From contig CAIONQ010000128.1 in NCBI GenBank assembly GCA_903859705.1, forward strand, positions 1 to 49,054: a DNA stretch of 49,054 nt, given 5' to 3'. Shown piece by piece: positions 30,307-39,264 of the stretch. A model generated the notes under the pieces. That model saw nothing but the letters and a program-made list of their open reading frames with translations, did no database searches and was not told where the DNA came from. Every line of letters starts with the position of its first letter. Positions within the stretch are counted from its first letter, which is position 1. The DNA is from an uncultured Chthonomonas sp. (lineage in GTDB: Bacteria > Armatimonadota > Chthonomonadetes > Chthonomonadales > Chthonomonadaceae). The position numbers were made by a program, and so were the translations under genes.

Positions 30307-31935
30307 CTATTCGGAAATCTGGCCCAGGCGAATCAGCTGCTCATGAGCGGCCTGAGCCACTTCTTTATTGGCATCCTGCGCCAGCGTTTGCAGGAGATCT
30401 GTAGCAGAAGAAATTCCTATGCCCCCAAGCGCAACGGCAGTCCAGCGCTGACCAACAGGATTGGCAGAATTATGGGCCGTTTTCTGCAGAGCGGGCAGTG
30501 CAGGCTCGCCTATTTTAGCAAGCGATTGCGATGCGTATAGGGCAGTTACATCCCCACCATTTAGTGCAGCGGTAAGCGGTACTGCCGCATCTGCGCCGAT
30601 GCCCGCCAGTGCCTCGCGAGCAGCGAGCCCAACCTCGGAGGATGCATCAGAGAGCGCTACAATCAGTCGGGCAACCGCCGCGCGGTTGCCGGCAAAGCCC
30701 AGTGCGGAAGCCGCAGCTGCACGTAACTCGGTGGCGGCAGCTCGGTTTGTAAGCACGGCTGTGAGCACGGCTGCTGCTTTCTGAGCAGCAACATCCTCAC
30801 GAGAAGTGCCTGCAAGCGCGGTTTGCAGAGCGGATGCCGCACCAAGCTGCTGGCTGCTGCTTTGCGAGGTAAGCGCGCGGGTAAGTACTTCCATCACATC
30901 TGCCCGTGTGGCGTTCTGTGCCTCGGCGTGTGCAGCGCGTGCAAGTGCTGCAGAACAGGCCGCCCTAATATCTTGATCCCTGTCGTCCAGCCCAACAGCA
31001 AGAGCCGCCAGTGCCTTTGCAGAACCAACCTTGCCCAGGCCACTTGCGGCCTGAGAGCGTGCCTGCTTATCATCTTCAATATTGGCAAGCGCCTCTTCAA
31101 GGGCAGCCTCACAGCCGGCATCTGCTATTAGCGCAAGTGCACCAATAGATACGCGCCGAATCTGAGGAGTGTCGGTATGCATCGCAGTTAGAAGGGGCTC
31201 TATTGCTCGTGGATCTCCAACCTTACCCAGCGCATCTGCTGCCCCAGAGCGGTTGCCTTCATCGGATTTATATCCTTTGGCATCTTTTGCCGAGAGGATA
31301 TCAACCAGCAACGGTATGCTGCGGTCACTTCCACCCTGCGATGTGAACAATTTCGACCCAAGAACATCGCCGCCGGGGCCACGTGTTGCCCCATCGGCCT
31401 TCATACGATCAATTATTGCCTCAACCACACCCGGGCCAGGGCCAACACCATGCTGCAGATCGGTAAATGCGGCACGCACTCCGCGCCGTACACTGTTATC
31501 CCCATCGCCAATACCCAGCACAAGCTTCTTCAAATTAGCCGTGGTAGCATTGCCAATTTTCTGCAGTGTAATAACTGCTCTGTCACGCACGCGGGTATCC
31601 GTATCTTTCAACAGGCCAATGGCCTGCGAAACAGCAGATGCCCGAAAATCGGGAGCATCTTTAATACTCTTATCGGGAACTACGGAGGCATCCAGGCCCA
31701 GGGCCTCAAGCGCTTCTGCAGCATGCAGCCGCGTGGGCACCGGCTCACCGGTTATAGAATCGGAAAACTGCTCTGTACGAATCAGCTCCATGGCAGCAGC
31801 GCTCTTTATTTTTATATCAGAGCTACCCATTTCCGAAACAAGCCTGTGTACCGTTCGGCTGTGCTGCACGGCCATGGCAACAACAACCATCACAACGCCT
31901 ATAAACAACAGATAGTTCAGATACTTCCGGATCAT
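30307..31935 (-). CDS. Membrane-anchored HEAT-repeat protein
   Basis: 542 residues. The N terminus has one hydrophobic segment (YLNYLLFIGVVMVVVAMAVQ, residues ~5-24) after a short basic start, so the protein is probably anchored with its repeats outside the cytoplasm. The rest is Ala-rich with many ~31-36-residue HEAT/PBS-lyase-like units ('AADALGKVGDPRAIEPLLTA' is a typical one; others near 'ASGLGKVGSAKALAALAVGL'). Such arrays are protein-binding scaffolds. No catalytic motif is visible. GGGGA lies about 7 bases before ATG 31935. It is 163 bases after the kinase gene and probably in the same transcript. Partner unknown. Confidence 0.78.
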   Translation of the reverse strand: MIRKYLNYLLFIGVVMVVVAMAVQHSRTVHRLVSEMGSSDIKIKSAAAMELIRTEQFSDSITGEPVPTRLHAAEALEALGLDASVVPDKSIKDAPDFRASAVSQAIGLLKDTDTRVRDRAVITLQKIGNATTANLKKLVLGIGDGDNSVRRGVRAAFTDLQHGVGPGPGVVEAIIDRMKADGATRGPGGDVLGSKLFTSQGGSDRSIPLLVDILSAKDAKGYKSDEGNRSGAADALGKVGDPRAIEPLLTAMHTDTPQIRRVSIGALALIADAGCEAALEEALANIEDDKQARSQAASGLGKVGSAKALAALAVGLDDRDQDIRAACSAALARAAHAEAQNATRADVMEVLTRALTSQSSSQQLGAASALQTALAGTSREDVAAQKAAAVLTAVLTNRAAATELRAAAASALGFAGNRAAVARLIVALSDASSEVGLAAREALAGIGADAAVPLTAALNGGDVTALYASQSLAKIGEPALPALQKTAHNSANPVGQRWTAVALGGIGISSATDLLQTLAQDANKEVAQAAHEQLIRLGQISE

Positions 31936-32098
31936 GCCTGTTCCCCGTATCCGGCGCTATAAGCTGCCGGCTGCCGCCCCACCATTGCCGCGGCATCTGC
32001 CCGATAATCACTCGTATTAGTATGACGCGTATTAGCCGTCTCAGTCGCGCCCATAACAAAATCGGTGGCACAACCAACGTGCAATTTACGCACTGTTT

Positions 32099-33850
32099 TT
32101 ATCTCGAAGCATACTGAAAGCACAATCCGCCAATTACCAGCCCAATTACCCCTATTATTGCGGCCCACCATCGCCAACTGCGGAGTGTGCCTAACTGAAC
32201 CAGCAAAAGGCCGCCCAGGCAAACTCCTGCCGCGCTTGCCCACCGCAAACCGGTTACTAATGAACTTGCAGTTGCCAAATGGCTTGCAGTTGCCGATTGC
32301 AAGCCCAGCACAAAACACATCCAGGCAGCAGCAACCAGGCATGCCAGCTTCTCACCAACGCCAAGATCGGCGGCGGCGCTTACTATAAGCAACATAAGCT
32401 CAAGCCCAAGGGTAACGGCCGCAGCTGGCGGAGCAAGGGCGGGATGGTTAGCACCCATGGAAGCGGAAATTGCTGCCGGTGAAAATGCTATTGCGAACAG
32501 TGGCACATACCAGAATGCAACTTGCCGAAACTTAAGGCGTGCGGGAATAACAGTTACTTCTACCGGAACTAGTACTTCGCCGGCATCAGAGCTAATTGTA
32601 ACCGTATCGGTATAGGTTCCGGGCCGCGTAAACTGGTCTCCATCTGCAACCAGTTCTATGCCCTGCTTTAGGTCATCAAATGTGGAAGGGTTTACTGCCA
32701 GCCAATCCGATTCAACACGCACCGAAGCAGCCGCCGGCCCCTCCAGATTGGTGATCTTAATATTTATGCCTCGCTCTTTTGCCTCACCAATCCGAAGTGT
32801 TCCAAACTGAACCAGTTCTACCGAGGCTGATATGCGAGGAGCGGTGGCCCTGCGGAATAAACTAAACCGCCTTCTGGGCGCGGCTGCAACGGTTTCCATG
32901 GCATCCTGCTCCCGTGGCTGAACGGCATGCACGGCGGCGGTTTCACCGGCACTGCTTGCCCAAACGGTGTGATCTTCCCCATCGGTAGCATCTACGTTCT
33001 GTTCAAACTCATTCCCAAGGCCAGAAGTGGCCTCAGAGGGAGTTAATTCCGATCGCACCTGCTGCATATCGGCCAAAAACTCTCCGGCCGTTTGATAACG
33101 AAGCGTTTTGTCTCTGGCCATTGCCCTCAGCAAACATTCGGTAAGCATTGGCGGGGCTGTAGGCAACAAAGAGTTAAGGGGTGCGGGCTCTTGCGTTTCA
33201 AGAGCACGCTTCCACGCGAAAGGAGAGCGCGTGTTTACCGCTATAAATGGCCGCTGCCCGGTTAGCATCTCAAATAGGGTTACCCCAACCGCCCATATAT
33301 CCGATTGCGCATCGGAGTGGTTCTCTTCCAGAAAATCTTCCGGTGCCATATAGGCGTAGGTGCCCGCACCGCCAGCATAGGCATTGGTTGTAAGTATTTC
33401 TGCCAACCCAAAGTCCGCAAGCTTCGCCACTCCATCTCGATCCACAAGGATGTTGGCCGGCTTAATATCTCGATGCACCGTTTGCATGCGGTGCGCGTAA
33501 TGCAGCGCATCCAAAACCTGTATGCCAATATCCAGCGCTTTTCCAATGGTAAACGGACCGTTGGCACGCAACAGCTCCTGCAGGTTGCTGCCACGAACAT
33601 ACTCCATATCGATAACGACTTTGCCATCGATACGGTCTACGCCGTTTACACGCACGATATTCGGGTGGCGCATGCGATCCATCACGCGCGCCTCTTCTAA
33701 AAAGCGCCGTACATCGCCGCTCTGCACATCTACCTCTTTAAGTGCAACCTGCTTGTTAAGCATGGTATCGCGCGCAAGGTAAACAATGCCAGAAACGCCT
33801 CTTCCAAGCACGTCCAGGCGTTCATATTTTCCAAGCATTCCGAGAGCCAT
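32099..33850 (-). CDS. Membrane Ser/Thr protein kinase
   Basis: 583 residues from ATG 33850, chosen for AGGAA about 9 bases upstream; the frame extends to 33892. The Hanks-type kinase domain occupies about 5-280: Gly-loop GRGVSG, Lys38 (VALKE), catalytic loop HRDIKPANIL (D128), DFG 146-148, APE 169-171. All key residues are present, so it should be active. A linker and a beta-rich segment (~350-450, ELVQFGTLRIGEAKERGINIK) follow, resembling a BACON/Ig-like domain. The last ~130 residues have about five hydrophobic helices. This differs from PknB-type kinases with PASTA domains. It follows the phosphatase gene by 25 bases, and the two are likely antagonists. Confidence 0.9.
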   Translation of the reverse strand: MALGMLGKYERLDVLGRGVSGIVYLARDTMLNKQVALKEVDVQSGDVRRFLEEARVMDRMRHPNIVRVNGVDRIDGKVVIDMEYVRGSNLQELLRANGPFTIGKALDIGIQVLDALHYAHRMQTVHRDIKPANILVDRDGVAKLADFGLAEILTTNAYAGGAGTYAYMAPEDFLEENHSDAQSDIWAVGVTLFEMLTGQRPFIAVNTRSPFAWKRALETQEPAPLNSLLPTAPPMLTECLLRAMARDKTLRYQTAGEFLADMQQVRSELTPSEATSGLGNEFEQNVDATDGEDHTVWASSAGETAAVHAVQPREQDAMETVAAAPRRRFSLFRRATAPRISASVELVQFGTLRIGEAKERGINIKITNLEGPAAASVRVESDWLAVNPSTFDDLKQGIELVADGDQFTRPGTYTDTVTISSDAGEVLVPVEVTVIPARLKFRQVAFWYVPLFAIAFSPAAISASMGANHPALAPPAAAVTLGLELMLLIVSAAADLGVGEKLACLVAAAWMCFVLGLQSATASHLATASSLVTGLRWASAAGVCLGGLLLVQLGTLRSWRWWAAIIGVIGLVIGGLCFQYASR

Positions 33851-33875
33851 TACTCTATTTCCTGTTCTCGAAAGG

Positions 33876-35483
33876 TCAGAAATCGGCTCCACTCGGGTGG
33901 CTGGCCTTGCCGCCGCTTTCGCGCATGTTCAATACCTTGAGATGCCCATCATCAATCACATAGATGTTGCCGTGAGCATCGGTACTAATTCGGGAGGGGG
34001 ATGTTAACTGCGACTTACCCAGATCCTGGTTGGTGCGCGTACCCGTGGAAGTGTAAGTTTCTATACACCTTGTTTCCGGGTTCAGATAGTAAATAGTGCC
34101 TGCCTCATCGCAAAATATATCTCCTGCTCCCTGCGCCTTTGCAGGGCGCTTTGCACCCTCCGCACGCATCACCGGATAGAGCGGCCCCATCGGCAACAGG
34201 CGATGCTCGGAAACCAGCACCGTTACCAGGGTTCCATCCGTCTTAGCGACAATGGGGTTGCCCTTGGGAGATATCTGCAGGTAATCAGGCAGAATTCTGG
34301 CATCCATTACAAGCTTTACCGGATCATAAACCATGCTTCCCGGCGATTTAGGCGCCTGATTGCCAGCCCCTGGCAGAGGAGTTTGTAGGCGCGTATCTGC
34401 CTGCTTTCTGAGATTTACGATGATGGCACCTTCCACCAGCATGCCTAGCACCAGCAAAAACACCAGCGCCGGAGCTATGGATGCAAACTTGCCATTTACC
34501 GATACTGGCACGCCTGGTGCTGCGCCAGCAAAGGATTGATCAGGCTTTCTCTCGGGTGGCAAAGTGGGTATTGGCGGATCATCGCGCCAATCTGGCTTTT
34601 CCAAATCCCGCTCGGTAACGGGGCGTTTCCAGTTCTGAATAGGGTCTGTATCATCCGCAGCCTCGGGCTCCAGATCAAATTCAAACTCACCCAGTGGCAC
34701 AAAATCGCCATAACGCATTACCACAACAGTAATGTTGTCTCTTCCACCAGAACGCAGCGCAATCTTTACAAGCTTATCACTGGCTGCCTGTGCTGTGGGT
34801 GCAGTGCACAAGATATCTGATATCGCATGGTCCGGCAGTTCTGTGGTAAGGCCATCTGAGCAAAGGAGCACGGTATCGCCACTCTGCAGTTCCAGGGTGG
34901 AAATATCCGGCCGCACATTGGGATCCAGCCCAACAGCACGCGTTATCTGGTTACGAAAACGGTGATTGCGTGCCTCTTCTTCAGTGATATTTCCCTTAAT
35001 TAGCTCCTCATAAACCTCGGAGTGGTCCTGAGTAAGCTGCCGCATCTCTTCGCCGCGTTGAAGGTAGATGCGGCTATCACCCACATGCCCAATAGTCACA
35101 AGCCCATTATCCACAATGGCAGCAACACAGGTGGTTGCCATACCACGGGTTTCTTCTCTGCGATTGAAACGACCTTGAGTCATGATCGCGCCATTGGCAC
35201 GAACAATGGTATCTCGAAGCAGTTGCTCTACTTCCCGCGTACTTAACGTGCGGTTTAGCTCAGAGGTAGTTTCGAGAACTCCGAAGGTGAGGGTTTCTAC
35301 CAGCAGGCTGGAGGCAATCTCACCCGCTCGGCGGCCGCCAAGGCCGTCGGCAACAACCATCAGGCAGTCCAATCGACTGTTTAACTGAGATCGGCTGAGT
35401 ACTGCGCAGCTGTCTTCATTTGTATCGCGCGCATAGCCAACATCGCTGCGATATCCAATTGTTATGCTCTTAGAGGTTGTCAA
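33876..35483 (-). CDS. PP2C-family protein phosphatase with membrane segment
   Basis: 535 residues. The N-terminal ~262 residues form a PPM/PP2C domain with NED (22-24), VADGLGG (44-50), GDSRIY (135-140), CSDGL (208-212) and GGRDN (246-250); the metal-binding Asp residues are intact. A Pro/Asp-rich linker and one membrane helix (about 336-356) follow. The remaining ~175 residues, predicted outside, resemble repeats of an NHL/beta-propeller sensor (SRISTDAHGNIYVIDDGHLKVL). It starts with TTG 35483; no ATG is nearby and the family N terminus matches. It lies between FhaA-like and kinase genes and probably dephosphorylates the kinase or its targets. Confidence 0.9.
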   Translation of the reverse strand: MTTSKSITIGYRSDVGYARDTNEDSCAVLSRSQLNSRLDCLMVVADGLGGRRAGEIASSLLVETLTFGVLETTSELNRTLSTREVEQLLRDTIVRANGAIMTQGRFNRREETRGMATTCVAAIVDNGLVTIGHVGDSRIYLQRGEEMRQLTQDHSEVYEELIKGNITEEEARNHRFRNQITRAVGLDPNVRPDISTLELQSGDTVLLCSDGLTTELPDHAISDILCTAPTAQAASDKLVKIALRSGGRDNITVVVMRYGDFVPLGEFEFDLEPEAADDTDPIQNWKRPVTERDLEKPDWRDDPPIPTLPPERKPDQSFAGAAPGVPVSVNGKFASIAPALVFLLVLGMLVEGAIIVNLRKQADTRLQTPLPGAGNQAPKSPGSMVYDPVKLVMDARILPDYLQISPKGNPIVAKTDGTLVTVLVSEHRLLPMGPLYPVMRAEGAKRPAKAQGAGDIFCDEAGTIYYLNPETRCIETYTSTGTRTNQDLGKSQLTSPSRISTDAHGNIYVIDDGHLKVLNMRESGGKASHPSGADF

Positions 35484-35520
35484 AGGCCCACTTTCATCAA
35501 ACTAATCTGGCTCGGCTTAC

Positions 35521-36789
35521 TTAGAGCGATGGATCTCCACTCTCAAACCGTAGCGTTAACGTGCCGAGAGTAATTCTATCCCTGTCTCTCAGCATAACCG
35601 CTTCACCTGGTGCTGCAGGCGCGCCGTTTACTGCCACAATGTGGCCAGGTGCAAGCGGCTCCAGCCGGTAACCATCGCCATCGCTGCAAATCCGTGCATG
35701 CCGTGCAGCCACACTGCGATCCGGCAGAACGATATCGTTGGTTACGGCGCGGCCCAGCATCGTTTCTGAGGCCATCAGGTAATCGTCTACTTCTTCGTCG
35801 CCATCCAGCAGCACAAGGCGTGCCGATCTGGAATGAAGCAATCGGATTGGGGGTGATGAACTACCGGGCTCATCTAACCCCCGGGCTGCAGCTCCGCCAA
35901 AGCGGGCTCCGCCCCGCGTTGCTGCAAGGCGAGGTTCAACCCGCACATTTGTTTTCAGTTCATCGGCTACGCCTGAGGGTTCTGCAACGGTGCACTGAAA
36001 TGTTATACGCGTTTCCCCTACATGAATCTCATCACCGTCGTTAAGAGTTCTGTTCTCAACACGGCGGCCGTTAATCTTGGTGCCGTTGGTGCTTGCCAGA
36101 TCATACAGCGTAAAGCGGCCATCCACATCCAGCTCTATGCGGGCATGCTTTTTAGAAACCTGGCCGTCTGTTGCTATCACCAGATCGCAGCCACCCCCTG
36201 TAGAGCGGCCGATTACCACTTCGTTTTTTGTAAAAGCGTACTTAAAAGGGCTTCGATTGGGTGCATAAACAACAAGGCTGGCCGTGGCCACCGCCGCCAC
36301 TGTGCCTTCATCGTCAAAATGAGAATGTGGCACCTTTGCCACGGTCCTGTCTTCTACCGCAGGTGACGCCGGCCTCGCCGGAGGGGCAGTTACGCGTGAG
36401 TCGTAACGGCACCGTACACGCACCTTCTCCTGTTTACGATCAACGTCTGCAATGTCTTCTGCACCGGGCTCCGCCTCACGCACAGTAAAATCCAGGGCGC
36501 CGCGAATATGGTACTGGTTTTGCTGGCAATATCGGCGAACAGCGGCCTCCAGCTCATCCTTATTTAAGAAGGAAAGCAGATACTCTTTCTCTTCTTCATC
36601 CTGCACGTTAATCTCAAGAATGTACTGGTTGGGCACATAAATCTTATTATCAAAGCCTTCTTTACGGTTATCTTCCATAGCCGCAAGAATACGCCTCAAA
36701 ATGTCTTTTGGGCGCACATCATCGGAGCCGCCAAACAGCCCCTCATACCATTGACCGAATGAACGGTTGATCTTTTCTAGCAGATCCAT
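35521..36789 (-). CDS. FhaA-like protein (DUF3662 and two FHA domains)
   Basis: 422 residues from ATG 36789, with GGGAG 6 bases upstream. The promoter at 36844-36872 lies inside the longer open frame (to 36918), which excludes that start. Residues ~1-125 match DUF3662, the N-terminal domain of mycobacterial FhaA. A first FHA domain is at ~175-265 (VIGRSTGGGCDLVI, KKHARIELD, DLASTNGTKINGRRV) with the phosphothreonine-binding Arg, Ser-x-x-His and Asn residues. A second is at ~325-420 (LGRAVTNDIVLP, RHARICSD), in which the NG loop is diverged. It would read Thr-phosphorylation made by the downstream kinase. No membrane segment is present. Confidence 0.9.
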   Translation of the reverse strand: MDLLEKINRSFGQWYEGLFGGSDDVRPKDILRRILAAMEDNRKEGFDNKIYVPNQYILEINVQDEEEKEYLLSFLNKDELEAAVRRYCQQNQYHIRGALDFTVREAEPGAEDIADVDRKQEKVRVRCRYDSRVTAPPARPASPAVEDRTVAKVPHSHFDDEGTVAAVATASLVVYAPNRSPFKYAFTKNEVVIGRSTGGGCDLVIATDGQVSKKHARIELDVDGRFTLYDLASTNGTKINGRRVENRTLNDGDEIHVGETRITFQCTVAEPSGVADELKTNVRVEPRLAATRGGARFGGAAARGLDEPGSSSPPIRLLHSRSARLVLLDGDEEVDDYLMASETMLGRAVTNDIVLPDRSVAARHARICSDGDGYRLEPLAPGHIVAVNGAPAAPGEAVMLRDRDRITLGTLTLRFESGDPSL

Positions 36790-36843
36790 CCAGCGCTCCC
36801 AACGGCCCCCGCACGGCGCAAACAAGCCGGGAGGCAAAAGAAG

Positions 36844-36872
36844 AATTATAGTGCATGACGAAAGAATCGTCA
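36844..36872 (-). promoter_or_regulatory. Promoter of the FHA-PP2C-kinase operon
   Basis: On the minus strand, TTGACG (36872-36867) and a perfect TATAAT (36849-36844) have a 17-base spacer. Transcription would start about 50 bases before ATG 36789. Confidence 0.85.
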
Positions 36873-36921
36873 ATTCGGTTGCACTGGCATAGCCTTTAAC
36901 ACACCGCATGCGCCGCAACTG

Positions 36922-36937
36922 CCTGCCAGTTGGCAGG
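36922..36937. repeat. Operator-like inverted repeat
   Basis: CCTGCCA (36922-36928) and TGGCAGG (36931-36937) form a 7-bp dyad with a 2-base centre. It lies about 50 bases upstream of the signalling-operon -35 and about 90 bases before the plus-strand gene. GCGTGC-ATA-GCACGC at about 36970-36984 is a second dyad. Either could be a regulator site or a short hairpin. Confidence 0.4.
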
Positions 36938-37026
36938 AATAACGGCTGCTTTCAGGCAATATGTCGGCAGCGTGCATAGCACGCAAGATAGAAGCGGGCC
37001 GCAGGTTTGGCCCGGAGGACGAGGGA

Positions 37027-37449
37027 ATGAAAACAGAAGACCAGGAAGTGCTGGTGACCTACTTTGTGCTGTGTGACAGCGTGATTACGGAGGCTGGAAC
37101 GGGCAAACAGTCCCTCATCGGCATCTATTCCGGCCTGCTTACCCAGGCATTCCCCATGCAGGCCAACCTGGCGGTTGCCGTGGGCCTGCGCGTGCAATCT
37201 CCCGAGAAACGAGAAATCACGTTCCGATTCTCTGGCCCGGATGGCACCACCATATTTGATTCGCCGCCCCTGCCAGCCAACTGGGAAAGCGTTCCGCAGA
37301 GCATTCAGGTTAATGGCTTTGCTACGGTGCAGATCAGCCTGAACGTACGCTCTATGCCCTTTGTATCTGCCGGTAACTACACTGCCGCCGTGTTGTGCGA
37401 TGGCGCCCTGGCATCCACCTACCCGCTCACGGTTCAGCTTCAGAAGTAA
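37027..37449 (+). CDS. DUF6941-like conserved protein
   Basis: 140 residues from ATG 37027, preceded by GGAGG about 8 bases upstream. The frame extends to 36961 but lacks support there. The protein is beta-rich with the phrase 'TYFVLCDSVITEAGTGKQSLIG', then 'IYSGL....FP', which I associate with short uncharacterised proteins of the DUF6941 type; the rest looks like an Ig-like sandwich (ITFRFSGPDGTTIFD, then GNYTAAVLCDGALA). No signal peptide. It is convergent with the ABC genes, only 2 bases apart. Function unknown. Confidence 0.6.
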   Translation: MKTEDQEVLVTYFVLCDSVITEAGTGKQSLIGIYSGLLTQAFPMQANLAVAVGLRVQSPEKREITFRFSGPDGTTIFDSPPLPANWESVPQSIQVNGFATVQISLNVRSMPFVSAGNYTAAVLCDGALASTYPLTVQLQK

Positions 37450-37451
37450 TC

Positions 37452-39206
37452 TCAGGCAAACAGCGATTCAAATTCATGGGTCTGCGCGGACTTGTACTGC
37501 TCATTATACAGGTTCTGGTAAACACCGGTGCGAGCTACAAGCTCCGCGTGGGTCCCAACATCTACAATCCTTCCTCCATCCATAACCACAATTCTGTCTG
37601 CATTCATAATTGTTGATAGCCTGTGCGCAATCACAAAGCAGGTTCTGCCCTTCATCAGGCGCTCCAGTGCGGCCTGAACATTGGCTTCGGTTTTGCTATC
37701 CAACGCGGACGTTGCATCATCCAGTATCAAGATTCGCGGATTGGTAAGGGTGGCGCGGGCAATGCTCATGCGCTGCTTTTGCCCAACCGATAGCTTGATG
37801 CCATCCTCGCCAATCTTGGTATCGTACCCATAGGGCAGGTTCAGAATGAAGTTGTGCAGATCGGCATTTTTTGCTGCCTGCAAAATCTGATCATCGGTGG
37901 CATCGTGGAAGCCGTATTTGATATTTTCTCGCAGGCTAACGGAGAACAGTAGGCTCTCCTGGCTTACAATACCAATCTGCCGCCGAACCGATTCCAGCCG
38001 AACGTTCCTCAGGTCCACACCATCAATCAACACTCTGCCAGAGTTTACGTCGTAAAACCGGGCTATGAGATTGACCAGGGTTGTCTTGCCTGCCCCGGAT
38101 GGACCCACTATGGCAATGATCTCGCCGGGTTTCACCCGCAGGGTAACATCACGCAACACGGGCTGATCTCGATCATATCCAAAGCGCACAGCCTCAAGTT
38201 CCACTGCCCCCTGCATGCTCTTTATCGTAACGGCATTCTGCGCATCCACAATTTCGGGCCGGGTATCCAGGGTTTCGAACACGCGCTCCATGGCCGAAGC
38301 TGTCCATTGCAGTGTAACATTGAAGTCCACAACGCGCACAGCCGGATCATATAGCTGAGCGATAAGGGCATTAAAGGCCAGCAGCTCGCCAACCAGAAGA
38401 TGCCGGTGCAGCACCAAAATGCCGCCATACCAGAGCACCATACCGGTACCCAGCGCGCGGATAATCTGAGCGTAAGCGCTGAGTTTGCGGTTCAGCCGCA
38501 TCTGCGTCATGCCAATGTCAAAATTTTCGCGCACGGTATCCATAAACCGGTCGGTTTCGTACTCTTCACGAACAAATGCTTTCACAACACTGATGCCAGC
38601 CAGCTTCTCCTGAAGCACGCCAAGCATCAGGTCCCACTTTTCGCGCAGCTGTTCGCTCAGCGGCCTTATGTGCTTAATAAACATTTTGTAGTTCAGCACA
38701 TAGAATGGGATTACACAAACAGCAATTAAACCAAGCCGTGGCTGCATGCGGAATAGCACCACAAGTACCGCAAATTCGCTGAAGAGATCTGCTAGAAACT
38801 GCACAAATCCGCCAGATACCATCTGCTGGATAAAATCGATATCGCCCATCAGGCGGGCCATAATCTTGCCTGTTTGGCGTGTATCGTAATACGAGAGAGA
38901 TAGCCGGTTGAGATGCCGATAAGACTGGAACCTGAGATCAAACACAATGCGCTGCCCCAGCCAGCCAATAAGGTAGTTAAGACAGAAAGACATAATACCG
39001 CGCGCCAGGTACAGCGCTACGATCATGAAAAACACCGTATTAAGCGCCGCATAGCGCTTATGGGGAATCACATCATCGATTACGTACTGCACAATCTTAG
39101 GCACGGCAATAGGCGTGAGGGAGTTGCACAGCAGTAGAAACACTGCCATGCTTACCCGCACTCTGTAGGGTTTTAGGTAACCCAGCAGCCTGCCAAACTG
39201 TCCCAA
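37452..39206 (-). CDS. ABC exporter half-transporter, Asp at catalytic Glu position
   Basis: 584 residues: an N-terminal membrane domain with six helices (about 15-310), then an ATP-binding domain. Walker A is VGPSGAGKTTLVN, the signature is LSVGQKQR rather than LSGGQ, Walker B is ILILDDATSALD with Asp where the catalytic Glu is normal, and the H-loop is IAHRLST. In heterodimeric exporters such as TM287/288 one subunit carries this Asp. It follows the other half-transporter gene after 58 bases on the same strand. Substrate unknown; drug or lipid export is the usual role of the type. No Shine-Dalgarno was evaluated as strong. Confidence 0.92.
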   Translation of the reverse strand: MGQFGRLLGYLKPYRVRVSMAVFLLLCNSLTPIAVPKIVQYVIDDVIPHKRYAALNTVFFMIVALYLARGIMSFCLNYLIGWLGQRIVFDLRFQSYRHLNRLSLSYYDTRQTGKIMARLMGDIDFIQQMVSGGFVQFLADLFSEFAVLVVLFRMQPRLGLIAVCVIPFYVLNYKMFIKHIRPLSEQLREKWDLMLGVLQEKLAGISVVKAFVREEYETDRFMDTVRENFDIGMTQMRLNRKLSAYAQIIRALGTGMVLWYGGILVLHRHLLVGELLAFNALIAQLYDPAVRVVDFNVTLQWTASAMERVFETLDTRPEIVDAQNAVTIKSMQGAVELEAVRFGYDRDQPVLRDVTLRVKPGEIIAIVGPSGAGKTTLVNLIARFYDVNSGRVLIDGVDLRNVRLESVRRQIGIVSQESLLFSVSLRENIKYGFHDATDDQILQAAKNADLHNFILNLPYGYDTKIGEDGIKLSVGQKQRMSIARATLTNPRILILDDATSALDSKTEANVQAALERLMKGRTCFVIAHRLSTIMNADRIVVMDGGRIVDVGTHAELVARTGVYQNLYNEQYKSAQTHEFESLFA

Positions 39207-39264
39207 AATAACACTCCCGGCGCCGGGCGGCCTCTATCGTGGTCCGCCAATCAATGCGCTACCG

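Noticed and set aside
36790-36918. N-terminal extension of the FhaA-like protein
   Set aside because: A consensus promoter for the operon lies inside it (36844-36872), and the DUF3662 domain begins at the later ATG 36789.
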